Part shown: positions 1-6,142 of the stretch, one piece after another | Position numbering within the stretch: the stretch's first letter is position 1 | How the letters are laid out: the number at the start of each line of letters is the position of its first letter | Source: VMEP01 sp964414265 | Lineage (GTDB): Bacteria > Patescibacteriota > Minisyncoccia > Phycocordibacterales > VMEP01 | DNA length: 14,473 nucleotides | Direction of reading: 5' to 3' | NCBI GenBank assembly: GCA_964414265.1 | Contig: CAYPVT010000018.1 | Span: 1 to 14,473, forward strand | Position numbers and translations under genes: made by a program | Notes under the pieces: model-generated | The model's input: the letters and a program-made list of their open reading frames with translations, nothing else | What the model was told of the DNA's origin: nothing | Databases searched by the model: none

Positions 1-58
1 CTATGATGAAGGGATTAAACAGAGAGGAGTGCCATATGTGGTGGACGCATACAGTAAT
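1..58 (+). other. possible 3' end of an upstream gene, unidentified
   Basis: Frame 2 is open from the window edge to a TAA at 170-172. Its first twenty or so codons read like protein (YDEGIKQRGVPYVVDAYSN). The remainder is low-complexity Leu/Ile/Val and overlaps the tuf promoter, so the coding part, if real, probably ends earlier or carries a junk tail. It does not look like the C-terminus of EF-G, the usual gene before tuf. No product can be named, and it could simply be chance open sequence. Confidence 0.2.
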
Positions 59-86
59 TTGACACACCTTCTTAATTTGTTATTAT
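59..86 (+). promoter_or_regulatory. tuf-rpsJ promoter
   Basis: A perfect -35 box TTGACA (59-64) is followed by a 16-bp spacer and TATTAT (81-86). The spacer ends in TGT, giving an extended -10. The predicted start near 93 leaves a leader of about 120 nt with a 5-bp hairpin (95-99 with 104-108) and a T-run at its 5' end. An AAGGAG at 127-132 has no start codon behind it. No leader peptide or riboswitch was recognised. Confidence 0.7.
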
Positions 87-211
87 TGCTCCATACGCAA
101 GTGTGCGTTGTTTTTCTTTGCTTCCAAAAGGAGATTATTAAAATAATTTACTGGGAACAAGTATTTGGCTAAGCTCTCGCGCGTCGAATTTTTGTTCTCA
201 CAAAATAACAT

Positions 212-1402
212 ATGGCAGAAGAATTTAAGCGTGATAAGCCTCACGTAAACGTCGGTACCATTGGTCACGTTGATCATGGCAAAACGACTCTTACAGCGGC
301 TATCTTGCACGTCCTAAACCTTGCCGGTAAAAAGGTTAAAATGAAGTCAGTTGATCAGATTGACTCGGCGCCTGAAGAAAAGGCCCGTGGTATTACTATT
401 GCCCTCTCGCACAACGAGTATGAGTCTGACACACGTCACTATGCTCACATTGATGCTCCAGGACACGCTGACTATATTAAAAACATGATCACAGGTGCTG
501 CTCAGATGGACGGTGCAATTCTTGTAGTTGCAGCGACAGACGGCGCAATGCCTCAAACACGTGAACACGTTCTTTTGGCTCACCAAGTTGGTGTTCCTAA
601 GATGGTTGTTTTCTTGAACAAGTGTGACATGGTTGACGACAAGGATCTTATCGACCTAGTCGAAGAAGAACTTCGTGAATTACTCGAGAAGAACGGATAT
701 GACAAGAATGCTCCTATTATCCGTGGTTCAGGACTTAAGGGTCTTGAGGCAACATCAGTTGATGATGAATGGGCAAAGAAAATCCTTGAGCTTGTCACCG
801 CTCTTGATGAATACATCCCAGTTCCAGAACGTGATATTACAAAGCCTTTCCTTATGCCAGTTGAAGACATCTTCTCAATCGAAGGACGCGGTACTGTTGT
901 TACAGGCCGTATCGAAAGAGGTGTTGTTAAGGTTGGTGAGGAAATCGAAATTGTTGGATTGAAAGATACAGCAAAGACGACTGTTACCGGAATCGAAATG
1001 TTCAATAAGACATTGAACGAAGGTATGGCCGGAGACAACGCAGGTATCCTTATTCGCGGAATCAAGAAAGAGGATATTACTCGTGGTCAGGTTTTGGCTA
1101 AGCCAGGTTCTGTTACACCTCACACAGACTTCGAAGCAGAAGTTTACATCTTGAAGAAGGAAGAAGGAGGTCGTCACACACCATTCTTCTCAGGTTACAA
1201 GCCTCAGTTTTATATCCGTACAACGGATGTGACTGGAGATGTGACCCTTCCAGAAGGTGTTGAAATGGTTATGCCTGGAGACACAATGAAATTCAAAGTG
1301 AAGCTCGTTGCCCCAGTTGCCCTTGAGGAAAAACAGCGTTTTGCTATCCGTGAAGGAGGTAAGACTGTTGGTGCAGGCGCAGTAACAAAGATTACGGCAT
1401 AA
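212..1402 (+). CDS. tuf: translation elongation factor Tu
   Basis: EF-Tu is the GTPase that carries aminoacyl-tRNA to the ribosomal A site. The 396-aa length is normal for bacteria. The G1 loop GHVDHGKT is at residues 18-25, switch II DAPGH at 81-85 and the guanine-specificity motif NKCD at 136-139. Domains 2 and 3 follow and end in the standard FAIREGGKTVGAGAVTKI. The switch I segment reads RGITIALSH, where most bacteria have RGITINTSH or RGITINTAH. The usual Asn-Thr after ITI is therefore Ala-Leu, while the Mg-coordinating Thr62 is kept. The ATG is the only plausible start and has no Shine-Dalgarno. rpsJ follows after 8 nt, so the two are probably co-transcribed. Confidence 0.99.
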   Translation: MAEEFKRDKPHVNVGTIGHVDHGKTTLTAAILHVLNLAGKKVKMKSVDQIDSAPEEKARGITIALSHNEYESDTRHYAHIDAPGHADYIKNMITGAAQMDGAILVVAATDGAMPQTREHVLLAHQVGVPKMVVFLNKCDMVDDKDLIDLVEEELRELLEKNGYDKNAPIIRGSGLKGLEATSVDDEWAKKILELVTALDEYIPVPERDITKPFLMPVEDIFSIEGRGTVVTGRIERGVVKVGEEIEIVGLKDTAKTTVTGIEMFNKTLNEGMAGDNAGILIRGIKKEDITRGQVLAKPGSVTPHTDFEAEVYILKKEEGGRHTPFFSGYKPQFYIRTTDVTGDVTLPEGVEMVMPGDTMKFKVKLVAPVALEEKQRFAIREGGKTVGAGAVTKITA

Positions 1403-1410
1403 TAAATTCA

Positions 1411-1812
1411 ATGGCTCAAACAGAATTAAAAACTAAAAAAGTAGTAGAAAAAAAGGTTGCTTCAAAAACACCTCGTGTTTCTAAAGCTTCAGCGAAAGAA
1501 GAGGTTATCACCAAACTTCGCATAAGAGTGCGAGCATATGAGAGTAAAATCCTTGATGCCTCAGTGAAACAAATCATTGATACTGCGCTTCGTTATGATG
1601 CGAAACTAGTTGGTCCGATTCCACTTCCTACTGAAATAAAGAAGTACACGGTCAACCGCTCGTCATTCGTCTATAAGAATGCGCGAGAGCAATTCGAGAT
1701 GAGGATTCACAAGCGAGTAATTGATATTCTTAACCCTTCGGCAAAGATTATCGAAGCGCTCACAAACATGAATCTTCCGTCGGGCGTTGATATTGACGTG
1801 AAGATGCTCTAA
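1411..1812 (+). CDS. rpsJ: 30S ribosomal protein S10
   Basis: S10 (uS10) belongs to the head of the small subunit. The family core begins near residue 34 (KLRIRVRAYESKILDASVKQ), continues through VGPIPLPT and ends in the usual SGVDIDVKML. The length is 133 aa against about 102 in most bacteria. The excess is an N-terminal Lys/Ala/Ser/Thr-rich extension of about 32 residues that looks disordered. An internal start would give a normal length, but there is no methionine at the core boundary, and the ATG at 1411 sits 8 nt after tuf as expected for an operon. In most bacteria rplC follows directly; here a terminator and an accessory island intervene. Confidence 0.98.
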   Translation: MAQTELKTKKVVEKKVASKTPRVSKASAKEEVITKLRIRVRAYESKILDASVKQIIDTALRYDAKLVGPIPLPTEIKKYTVNRSSFVYKNAREQFEMRIHKRVIDILNPSAKIIEALTNMNLPSGVDIDVKML

Positions 1813-1823
1813 ACAACGAGCTC

Positions 1824-1860
1824 AAATAAAAAACTCCCCACCTTGGGGAGTTTTTTATTT
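1824..1860. terminator. bidirectional Rho-independent terminator after rpsJ
   Basis: A perfect 16-bp inverted repeat (1824-1839 with 1845-1860) has loop ACCTT. The arms are A-rich outside and CTCCCC/GGGGAG inside, so a U-tract follows the GC stem on both strands. It ends tuf-rpsJ and can also stop minus-strand transcription coming from the toxin-antitoxin pair. Confidence 0.95.
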
Positions 1861-1871
1861 TGGCGACTATG

Positions 1872-1891
1872 TTTAGAGCTGGGGCTCTAAA
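1872..1891. repeat. 8-bp hairpin
   Basis: TTTAGAGC (1872-1879) pairs with GCTCTAAA (1884-1891) around loop TGGG. A T-rich stretch follows on the plus strand. It could be a weak back-up terminator for rpsJ or part of the boundary of the inserted island. Confidence 0.5.
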
Positions 1892-1899
1892 ATCTTTTC

Positions 1900-1939
1900 T
1901 TATCTATTCTAGTATTTTGCAAAATACTAGAATAGATAA
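1900..1939. repeat. 40-bp perfect palindrome
   Basis: Twenty bases on each side of the centre (between 1919 and 1920) are exactly complementary with no spacer. The core is TTTTGCAAAA. No T-tract follows on either strand, so it is not a canonical terminator. It lies 8 bp beyond the toxin stop codon and may be a 3' structure of that transcript, a protein-binding site, or a mark of the insertion boundary. Confidence 0.9.
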
Positions 1940-1946
1940 TGATGGG

Positions 1947-2189
1947 TTAAAAATTATATGTTGTGTCGGTGCGTCTTTCTATGGAAACTATCCTAATATC
2001 TGTCTTGGTCGTCTTGAAGATAATTCTAAAATTTCCTTTTCTAATCCTGTATATATCATCGTGTCCGGCTAGTTTTTTAACATCAAGATTCTTAGTATCG
2101 CCTTCAGTAATCTTCTCAATGATGATAGCGAGGATTTTCTTTTCTTTTTCCGTAACCTTGGCGAAGAACTTTTCTATGTCCGTTGGCAT
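1947..2189 (-). CDS. RelE/ParE-family toxin of a type II toxin-antitoxin pair
   Basis: This 80-aa basic protein has the compact fold signature of RelE/ParE toxins. An N-terminal helical part with Lys/Glu is followed by YRIRKGNFRIIFK (about residues 47-59) and the C-terminal strand DIRIVSIERRTDTTY. In RelE enzymes the arginine of the central strand and the Arg/Tyr near the C-terminus take part in cleavage of mRNA in the ribosomal A site, which suggests but does not prove mRNA interferase activity; ParE relatives instead poison gyrase. The ATG lies 13 bp after the antitoxin stop, the usual antitoxin-first arrangement. It has no Shine-Dalgarno, so translation may be coupled to the antitoxin. The gene runs against the ribosomal genes on both sides. 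Confidence 0.88.
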   Translation of the reverse strand: MPTDIEKFFAKVTEKEKKILAIIIEKITEGDTKNLDVKKLAGHDDIYRIRKGNFRIIFKTTKTDIRIVSIERRTDTTYNF

Positions 2190-2202
2190 GGGTTGTTATT
2201 GG

Positions 2203-2439
2203 TTACTTACGGAGTGCTCCAAGGAGTTTCTTGGCGGGAATTCCGCCTCCAGAGAGGGAACTGAAATCTGCGATAGTTTCCCATTGTTCTCCCATAGGCT
2301 CTATACGGAAAACAGGGTGAGACCTTTTGACCACAATAAAAGAATGCCCTTTTTCCGAAGCATCAATGTATTTTTGAGCATTTAACCTAAACTCCTTCAG
2401 AGCGATAATATTATTTTTTGTCGGTGCTTTTGCGTTCAT
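2203..2439 (-). CDS. Phd/YefM-family antitoxin
   Basis: A 78-aa protein upstream of the toxin on the same strand. The N-terminal DNA-binding domain shows the family pattern: IIALKEFRLNAQKYIDASEKG, split here as IIALKEFR and LNAQKYIDASEKG, then HSFIVVKRSHPVFRIEP. The C-terminal tail (about residues 50-78, ending IPAKKLLGALRK) would wrap the toxin. Members of this family neutralise the toxin and repress their own promoter. The ATG at 2439 is chosen over an in-frame TTG two codons earlier because it is the normal codon and fits the family length. A dyad at 2444-2467 just upstream is a suitable operator. Confidence 0.88.
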   Translation of the reverse strand: MNAKAPTKNNIIALKEFRLNAQKYIDASEKGHSFIVVKRSHPVFRIEPMGEQWETIADFSSLSGGGIPAKKLLGALRK

Positions 2440-2443
2440 ACAC

Positions 2444-2474
2444 AAAGGTTACCTAAAGATAACCTTTAAGTCAA
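2444..2474 (-). promoter_or_regulatory. probable promoter/operator of the toxin-antitoxin pair
   Basis: AAAGGTTA (2444-2451) and TAACCTTT (2460-2467) form an 8-bp inverted repeat with an 8-bp spacer directly before the antitoxin start. On the minus strand a TTGACT -35-like box (2474-2469) precedes it with 17 bp to a poor -10, TAACCT (2451-2446). The dyad fits autoregulation by a Phd/YefM antitoxin. The -10 assignment is weak. Confidence 0.5.
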
Positions 2475-2503
2475 CACTATAAAATTGGAGTCAAAAAAAC
2501 TCC

Positions 2504-2548
2504 ACAAAGGACCGCCCTTCGAATAATTTACAAAGGGCGGTCCTTTGT
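2504..2548. repeat. long hairpin with 16-bp perfect arms
   Basis: ACAAAGGACCGCCCTT (2504-2519) is complementary to 2533-2548 around a 13-nt AT-rich loop. On the minus strand it is followed after a few bases by a run of seven T (2498-2492), so it resembles a terminator pointing towards the antitoxin gene and would insulate the two divergent units. No minus-strand gene feeds into it, so a REP-like element is also possible. Confidence 0.8.
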
Positions 2549-2591
2549 AAGACCTTAGCCCCAGTGGGTTTATGGATAGTAGGAAAGGTTG

Positions 2592-2597
2592 TATAAT
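2592..2597 (+). promoter_or_regulatory. -10 box of the 489-aa secreted protein gene, leaderless
   Basis: A perfect TATAAT lies only 6 nt before the ATG at 2604. With the usual 6-7 nt from -10 to the transcription start, the mRNA would begin at or next to the start codon. No good -35 box is present (TTATGG at 16-bp spacing). There is no Shine-Dalgarno. Confidence 0.5.
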
Positions 2598-2603
2598 ATT
2601 TTT

Positions 2604-4073
2604 ATGAAAAAACTAACGATATTATCAATTTTGTTTATCATTTTTGTTTTTACTTTGCCAGCACAAGTATTTGCGACCACGAGTGCGGGGGTCAAACCAA
2701 GTAGTTTCATTTATTTTTTTGATACCGCTTTTGAAAATGTCGGACTTTTCTTTACCTTTGGTTCTGAGAATAAAGCCAAGAAGGCGCTAGAGCACGCCGA
2801 TGAGCGTCTTGCGGAAGCGGAAGAATCGGCAAATGAAAACAACACAAAGGCGGTTGAAAGGGCGATGACCGGATATAAAGAAGAAATATCTCTCGCAACA
2901 GAAAAATCGAAAGGATTAAAGGATGAGAAAAAAGCGGAGGAGTTACTCAATGTTGTATCAGAAAACACGGCGAAACATCAGGAGGTTTTGAAAGGTGTTT
3001 TGGAAAAGGTGCCCGATGGAGCAAAAGAAGCGATAATCAAAGCTATTGAAGTAAGCAAAAATGGGCAAGAAGAGGCAATGAAACAAGTTGCCGAGCTAAA
3101 AGGCGAGATTGAGCGGTTAAAAAAGGAAGTGGAAGAATTAAAGAAAGAGTCTAATAATTCAAAGGAAACCGAGGTAGAAAAATTAAAAAAAGAAGTTGAG
3201 GAGCTTAAAAAGAAACAGAGTACAACTCAACCAACGTCAAAACAGCCAGCTCCAACAGTTCAAAGCCTACAAACAGAAAAGAAAATAGAAGAGAAATCTA
3301 AAACTATTACCTTGCCTAATGGAGCAGTTGTGGAAATGGATAATAATGGGAATATCACTCGCACTATCAAAGAAGCACCAATTAACACTACTTCTTTATT
3401 GCTTAATAATTCGACCTTAAACAATCCGGTTTCTTCAATAAAGAATCCTGAATACAGATTTAAGATTTTATCTTTTGAGCCAATTTATGCTGACATTGAT
3501 TATGAAACACCGCCGAACAGAGCATTAAATCATTATAAAATTGAAATGCAATTTAATGATGAAAACAATGTTGCTGATTCTATAGATGGAAATCTTAAAA
3601 TATTTTTAGATAACAAGTTATTTCAGGGAACAAGTAATACGAATCTCGGCGAATACCCACTATCAAACTTACTCATATTTGATAATTTCAAAGAGACGGA
3701 AACTAAATTATCTAATTCTTTTATTTTTAAATACACACTTTCTCGTTTTCCTAAGAACCAAAATGAATTAGACAATTATTTTTTAACCGCAATTTATAAG
3801 GACCAAAGATACCGTATTCCTATTGGAAAGTATTTTAATTTTGAACACATAATAGAATGTGACCAACTTGTTTCGGATTTTTATAACGACGACGCTATAA
3901 AAAAATTTTCGTCATTTTATACCCGAGAAACTGAGTTAAACGGACTTATTAAGGAATACTTGAATCTGGCTAAAGAAAAGCAATGTTATAAGTCACTGAG
4001 ATATCAGAAAATGAGATATTGTTTTAACGACCTTCCTTTTCAGAAAGTTTTCTCCCAGTGCATTGGAGAATAA
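2604..4073 (+). CDS. secreted coiled-coil protein with a DUF5667-like N-terminal region
   Basis: The 489-aa product starts with a clear signal peptide (MKK, a hydrophobic core to about residue 18, cleavage probably after AQVFA at 24), so it is exported. Residues about 30-135 (SSFIYFFDTAFENVGLFFTF, then long charged helices with DERLAEAEE) resemble the DUF5667 family, common in CPR bacteria and without known function. A Lys/Glu coiled coil spans about 160-205 and carries KLKKEVEELKK-type heptads twice. A Thr/Pro/Gln-rich linker follows. The C-terminal half (about 235-489) is Asn-rich, with four cysteines near the end (CDQ, QCYK, YCFN, QCIGE), and is not recognised. ATG 2604 is preferred over an in-frame TTG at 2589 that overlaps the -10 box. 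Confidence 0.85.
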   Translation: MKKLTILSILFIIFVFTLPAQVFATTSAGVKPSSFIYFFDTAFENVGLFFTFGSENKAKKALEHADERLAEAEESANENNTKAVERAMTGYKEEISLATEKSKGLKDEKKAEELLNVVSENTAKHQEVLKGVLEKVPDGAKEAIIKAIEVSKNGQEEAMKQVAELKGEIERLKKEVEELKKESNNSKETEVEKLKKEVEELKKKQSTTQPTSKQPAPTVQSLQTEKKIEEKSKTITLPNGAVVEMDNNGNITRTIKEAPINTTSLLLNNSTLNNPVSSIKNPEYRFKILSFEPIYADIDYETPPNRALNHYKIEMQFNDENNVADSIDGNLKIFLDNKLFQGTSNTNLGEYPLSNLLIFDNFKETETKLSNSFIFKYTLSRFPKNQNELDNYFLTAIYKDQRYRIPIGKYFNFEHIIECDQLVSDFYNDDAIKKFSSFYTRETELNGLIKEYLNLAKEKQCYKSLRYQKMRYCFNDLPFQKVFSQCIGE

Positions 4074-4114
4074 AAGGAAATTATTTATCAGAAGTTTTTA
4101 GTAATTTATAAAAA

Positions 4115-4309
4115 ATGGACACATTTATTCCACAATCATATCAGCTACAAGAAAGTAAAAAGTGGATTCCGCGAGGAACCGTGGTTATTGATGGGGAGGT
4201 AAATATTGTAGAAATGCGGGATAAAGAATTTGATACACAAAAGGAAGCTAATAAATTCTTTGCTGATTATTATACCGAAAAAGGATTTGTTGAAAATATA
4301 AGTAATTAA
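4115..4309 (+). CDS. hypothetical 64-aa protein
   Basis: A small acidic protein, not recognised. Its middle (WIPRGTVVIDGEVNIVEMRD) looks like beta strands, and the C-terminal half (FDTQKEANKFFADYYTEKGF) like an amphipathic helix. It has no signal peptide, membrane segment or cysteine. The ATG lies 41 bp after the preceding secreted protein gene, with an A/T-rich spacer and no Shine-Dalgarno, like most genes of this window. No terminator separates the two, so it may share that transcript. Codon use looks like that of its neighbour. It could be a chance reading frame, but the regular amino-acid pattern argues for a real gene. Confidence 0.6.
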   Translation: MDTFIPQSYQLQESKKWIPRGTVVIDGEVNIVEMRDKEFDTQKEANKFFADYYTEKGFVENISN

Positions 4310-4353
4310 TAGGCATTTTGCACCATTCTGTATTTTTGAAATTAATAATCCCC

Positions 4354-4489
4354 GCTTTTGGCTTTAAAAACATTGCCTGCCCGCGTGTACGCGCAGGCGG
4401 GCGGAGCCTGACGAGGCGAGCATAGTAATCCGCCAGCAGGCGGATATACGCGTTTTTAAAGGTAAAAGCTAAAAAAACTTTAAAAACAT
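4354..4489. repeat. nested inverted-repeat (REP/MITE-like) element
   Basis: The outer arms 4354-4371 and 4452-4469 pair over 18 positions (16 Watson-Crick, one G-T, one mismatch). Between them lie GC-rich hairpins: GCCTG..CGCG/CGCG..CAGGC (4375-4397), GCCT/AGGC (4396-4407 region), and ATCCGCC AGCA GGCGGAT (4428-4445). CTTTAAAAACAT occurs at 4362-4373 and again at 4478-4489 as a direct repeat. The interval has no gene. The composition differs sharply from the AT-rich flanks, as for palindromic repeats scattered in CPR genomes; copy number elsewhere cannot be seen here. Confidence 0.75.
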
Positions 4490-4505
4490 AAAATTATCTA
4501 TTTTG

Positions 4506-4533
4506 TTGCATTTTTTATTGGCTTCTGTATAAT
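4506..4533 (+). promoter_or_regulatory. promoter of the rplC-rplD-rplW-rplB unit
   Basis: TTGCAT (4506-4511), a 16-bp spacer, then a perfect TATAAT (4528-4533). The predicted start is near 4540, about 200 nt before rplC, and defines a long structured leader. Spacer length matches the tuf, rpsS and rpsZ promoters. Confidence 0.75.
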
Positions 4534-4540
4534 CCCCGTT

Positions 4541-4645
4541 ACTCTTCATTGAGTAGATCTAAGTCCTCGCCAGTTCACGAATTGGCCGTTTCTGGGGACC
4601 AATGGACAATCACCCCGCTTTGGTGAAGTCCATTGCGGTTTTTTT
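4541..4645 (+). promoter_or_regulatory. structured leader with an intrinsic terminator (attenuator candidate)
   Basis: Three stems can be drawn. ACTC/GAGT is at 4541-4554. A two-part stem pairs GTCCTC (4563-4568) with GGGGAC (4594-4599) and GCCAGTT with AATTGGC (4569-4575 with 4580-4586, loop CACG), leaving CGTTTCT bulged. A terminator pairs CAATGGAC (4600-4607) with GTCCATTG (4628-4635), inner TCACC/GGTGA, followed by seven T (4639-4645). GTCC occurs both at 4563 and 4628, so the GGAC segments could swap partners. A terminator 100 nt before rplC with no good promoter behind it suggests regulated read-through, as with L4 control of the E. coli S10 operon. The alternative is a free-standing RNA of about 105 nt. 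Confidence 0.6.
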
Positions 4646-4655
4646 ATTGAATTTT

Positions 4656-4740
4656 TTAGGTGTTCGGGTGACCTAAAGCACTAAACCAAGAAGTTTAGCG
4701 CTCGGTCATTATTTTCAACCGCTTACTTCGTTCGCGAAGA
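4656..4740 (+). promoter_or_regulatory. three hairpins between the attenuator and rplC
   Basis: TTTAGGT/ACCTAAA (about 4655-4677, loop GTTCGGGTG), CTAAAC/GTTTAG (4681-4698, loop CAAGAA) and CTTCG/CGAAG around TTCG (about 4726-4739). The last one ends 7 nt before the rplC ATG. They may modulate rplC translation or protect the 5' end after processing. No ligand or protein can be named. Confidence 0.45.
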
Positions 4741-4746
4741 AAATAT

Positions 4747-5376
4747 ATGAAATTCCTCTTAGGTATAAAAAAAAATATGGAACAGTTTTTCTCCGAAGAC
4801 GGGAGAGCTTTTGCGGTGACTATCGTTTCTGCAACCCCTCTTACCGTTATGAGAACTAAAACAGCAAAGTCTGACGGTTATTCCGCTGTACAGGTTGGTC
4901 ACGGAGAAAAACGCGAAAAACTTCTTTCAAAGGCTGAGTTAGGTCAGAGAAAAGGTTTTGCTAATTTTCGTAAATTGAAAGAATTCAGAATGCCAGAAGA
5001 AAAACTTGGTGAATATAAGCCTGGCGATATGCTTGATGTTTCTCAGTTTGAAGTCGGCGATAAGATTGCTGTTTCTGGTGTTTCAAAAGGAAAAGGATTC
5101 CAGGGAGTTGTGAAGCGTCACGGATTTCACGGAGGACGCCGTTCCCATGGACAAAAGCACTCAGAGCGTGAGCCAGGTGCTATTGGTGGTTCCGGTGGTC
5201 GCGCTGGAGGTCGTGTTGCAAAAGGTATCCGCATGGCTGGTAGAATGGGTTCTGACCGTGTTACGGTTAAAAACCTTATGGTTGCCGCTATTGATAAGGA
5301 GAACAACACAATTTTAATTAAGGGAGCTCTTCCAGGGAAACCAGGAACACTTCTTGAAATTAGAAAAATTTCATAA
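4747..5376 (+). CDS. rplC: 50S ribosomal protein L3
   Basis: L3 (uL3) is an early assembly protein whose loop reaches the peptidyl transferase centre. At 209 aa it has normal bacterial length, and the start MKFLLGIKKNMEQFFSEDGR is the family N-terminus. The conserved core GKGFQGVVKRHGFHGG is at about residues 115-130, and KGIRMAGRMGSDRVTV lies near 158-175. The loop that in E. coli reads IGQNQTPG and carries the methylated glutamine is IGGSGGRAGG here, so that modification site is absent, as in several other bacteria. First gene of its unit, behind a 200-nt leader; rplD starts 5 nt after the stop. Confidence 0.98.
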   Translation: MKFLLGIKKNMEQFFSEDGRAFAVTIVSATPLTVMRTKTAKSDGYSAVQVGHGEKREKLLSKAELGQRKGFANFRKLKEFRMPEEKLGEYKPGDMLDVSQFEVGDKIAVSGVSKGKGFQGVVKRHGFHGGRRSHGQKHSEREPGAIGGSGGRAGGRVAKGIRMAGRMGSDRVTVKNLMVAAIDKENNTILIKGALPGKPGTLLEIRKIS

Positions 5377-5381
5377 AAATC

Positions 5382-6137
5382 ATGGAAAAGTCTAAAACAC
5401 AAAAGAATAAGGCGACTACTACTAAAAGTACAACCAAAACTGCAAGCGTAAAAAAAGTACGTCCTCTAGTTGATATGAACGCAAAGATCTACAACCAAGA
5501 CGGGAAAGATGCTGGCACAGTCGAACTTCCAAAGACTGTTTTTGACGTTAAGTGGAATGATGATTTGGTTCATCAAGTTATGCTTTCGATGCAGTCTAAC
5601 GCTCGCGCTGGTACAGCTCACACTAAAAATAGAGGAGATGTACGCGGAGGTGGTAAGAAACCTTGGGCACAGAAAGGAACCGGTCGCGCACGGCACGGCT
5701 CTTCAAGAAGCCCTATTTGGCGTGGTGGCGGTGTGACATTTGGTCCACGTGCTGAGAAAAACTATGATCGTAAGATAAACAAGAAAATGAAGGTTAAGGC
5801 GCTTTACACTGTTTTGTCGAGGAAATTTAGAGATGGTGAAATTCTTTTTGTTGATACATTTAAATTAGCTTCTCCAAAAACAAAAGAAGCAAAAGCTATT
5901 TTTGAAAAAATAGTAGCAGGAGCAAAGCTCACGAAGACAACAATGAAGAAAAGAAATACTGCATACTTAGCCCTTGGAGCAAAAGATGTTCAAGTAGAAA
6001 AGAGTTTCCGCAATCTTCCAAATCTTGAGACAGGTAATGTTCGCGATTTGAACCTACTTTCTTTACTTAATCACCGTTACATTATAATTTCCGAACCAAA
6101 AGAAAGTATTTCGTTCTTGTCGGCAAAGATTAAATAA
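5382..6137 (+). CDS. rplD: 50S ribosomal protein L4
   Basis: L4 (uL4) is a primary 23S rRNA binder with a loop lining the exit tunnel. The tunnel-loop signature GGGKKPWAQKGTGRARHGS is at about residues 90-108, followed by SPIWRGGGVTFGP. At 251 aa it is longer than the usual 200-210. The excess is an N-terminal Lys/Thr/Ser-rich segment of about 28 residues before VRPLVDMNAKIYNQDG. The ATG 5 nt after rplC is chosen because of the tight spacing and because no better methionine exists before the core. In E. coli L4 represses its own operon by attenuation, which makes the terminator-bearing leader before rplC a plausible target; that link is inference. Confidence 0.98.
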   Translation: MEKSKTQKNKATTTKSTTKTASVKKVRPLVDMNAKIYNQDGKDAGTVELPKTVFDVKWNDDLVHQVMLSMQSNARAGTAHTKNRGDVRGGGKKPWAQKGTGRARHGSSRSPIWRGGGVTFGPRAEKNYDRKINKKMKVKALYTVLSRKFRDGEILFVDTFKLASPKTKEAKAIFEKIVAGAKLTKTTMKKRNTAYLALGAKDVQVEKSFRNLPNLETGNVRDLNLLSLLNHRYIIISEPKESISFLSAKIK

Positions 6138-6142
6138 AATAT

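Noticed and set aside
127..132. AAGGAG in the tuf leader as a ribosome-binding site
   Set aside because: No ATG, GTG or TTG start lies at a usable distance, and tuf itself begins 80 nt further on.
1860..2385. Plus-strand frames opposite the toxin-antitoxin genes
   Set aside because: They are antisense to two well-recognised proteins and have no start signals.
4541..4645. T-box riboswitch in the rplC leader
   Set aside because: The GGACC and GCGG-T-run near the terminator recall a T-box, but the AGGGTGGNACCGCG antiterminator sequence and stem I features are absent.
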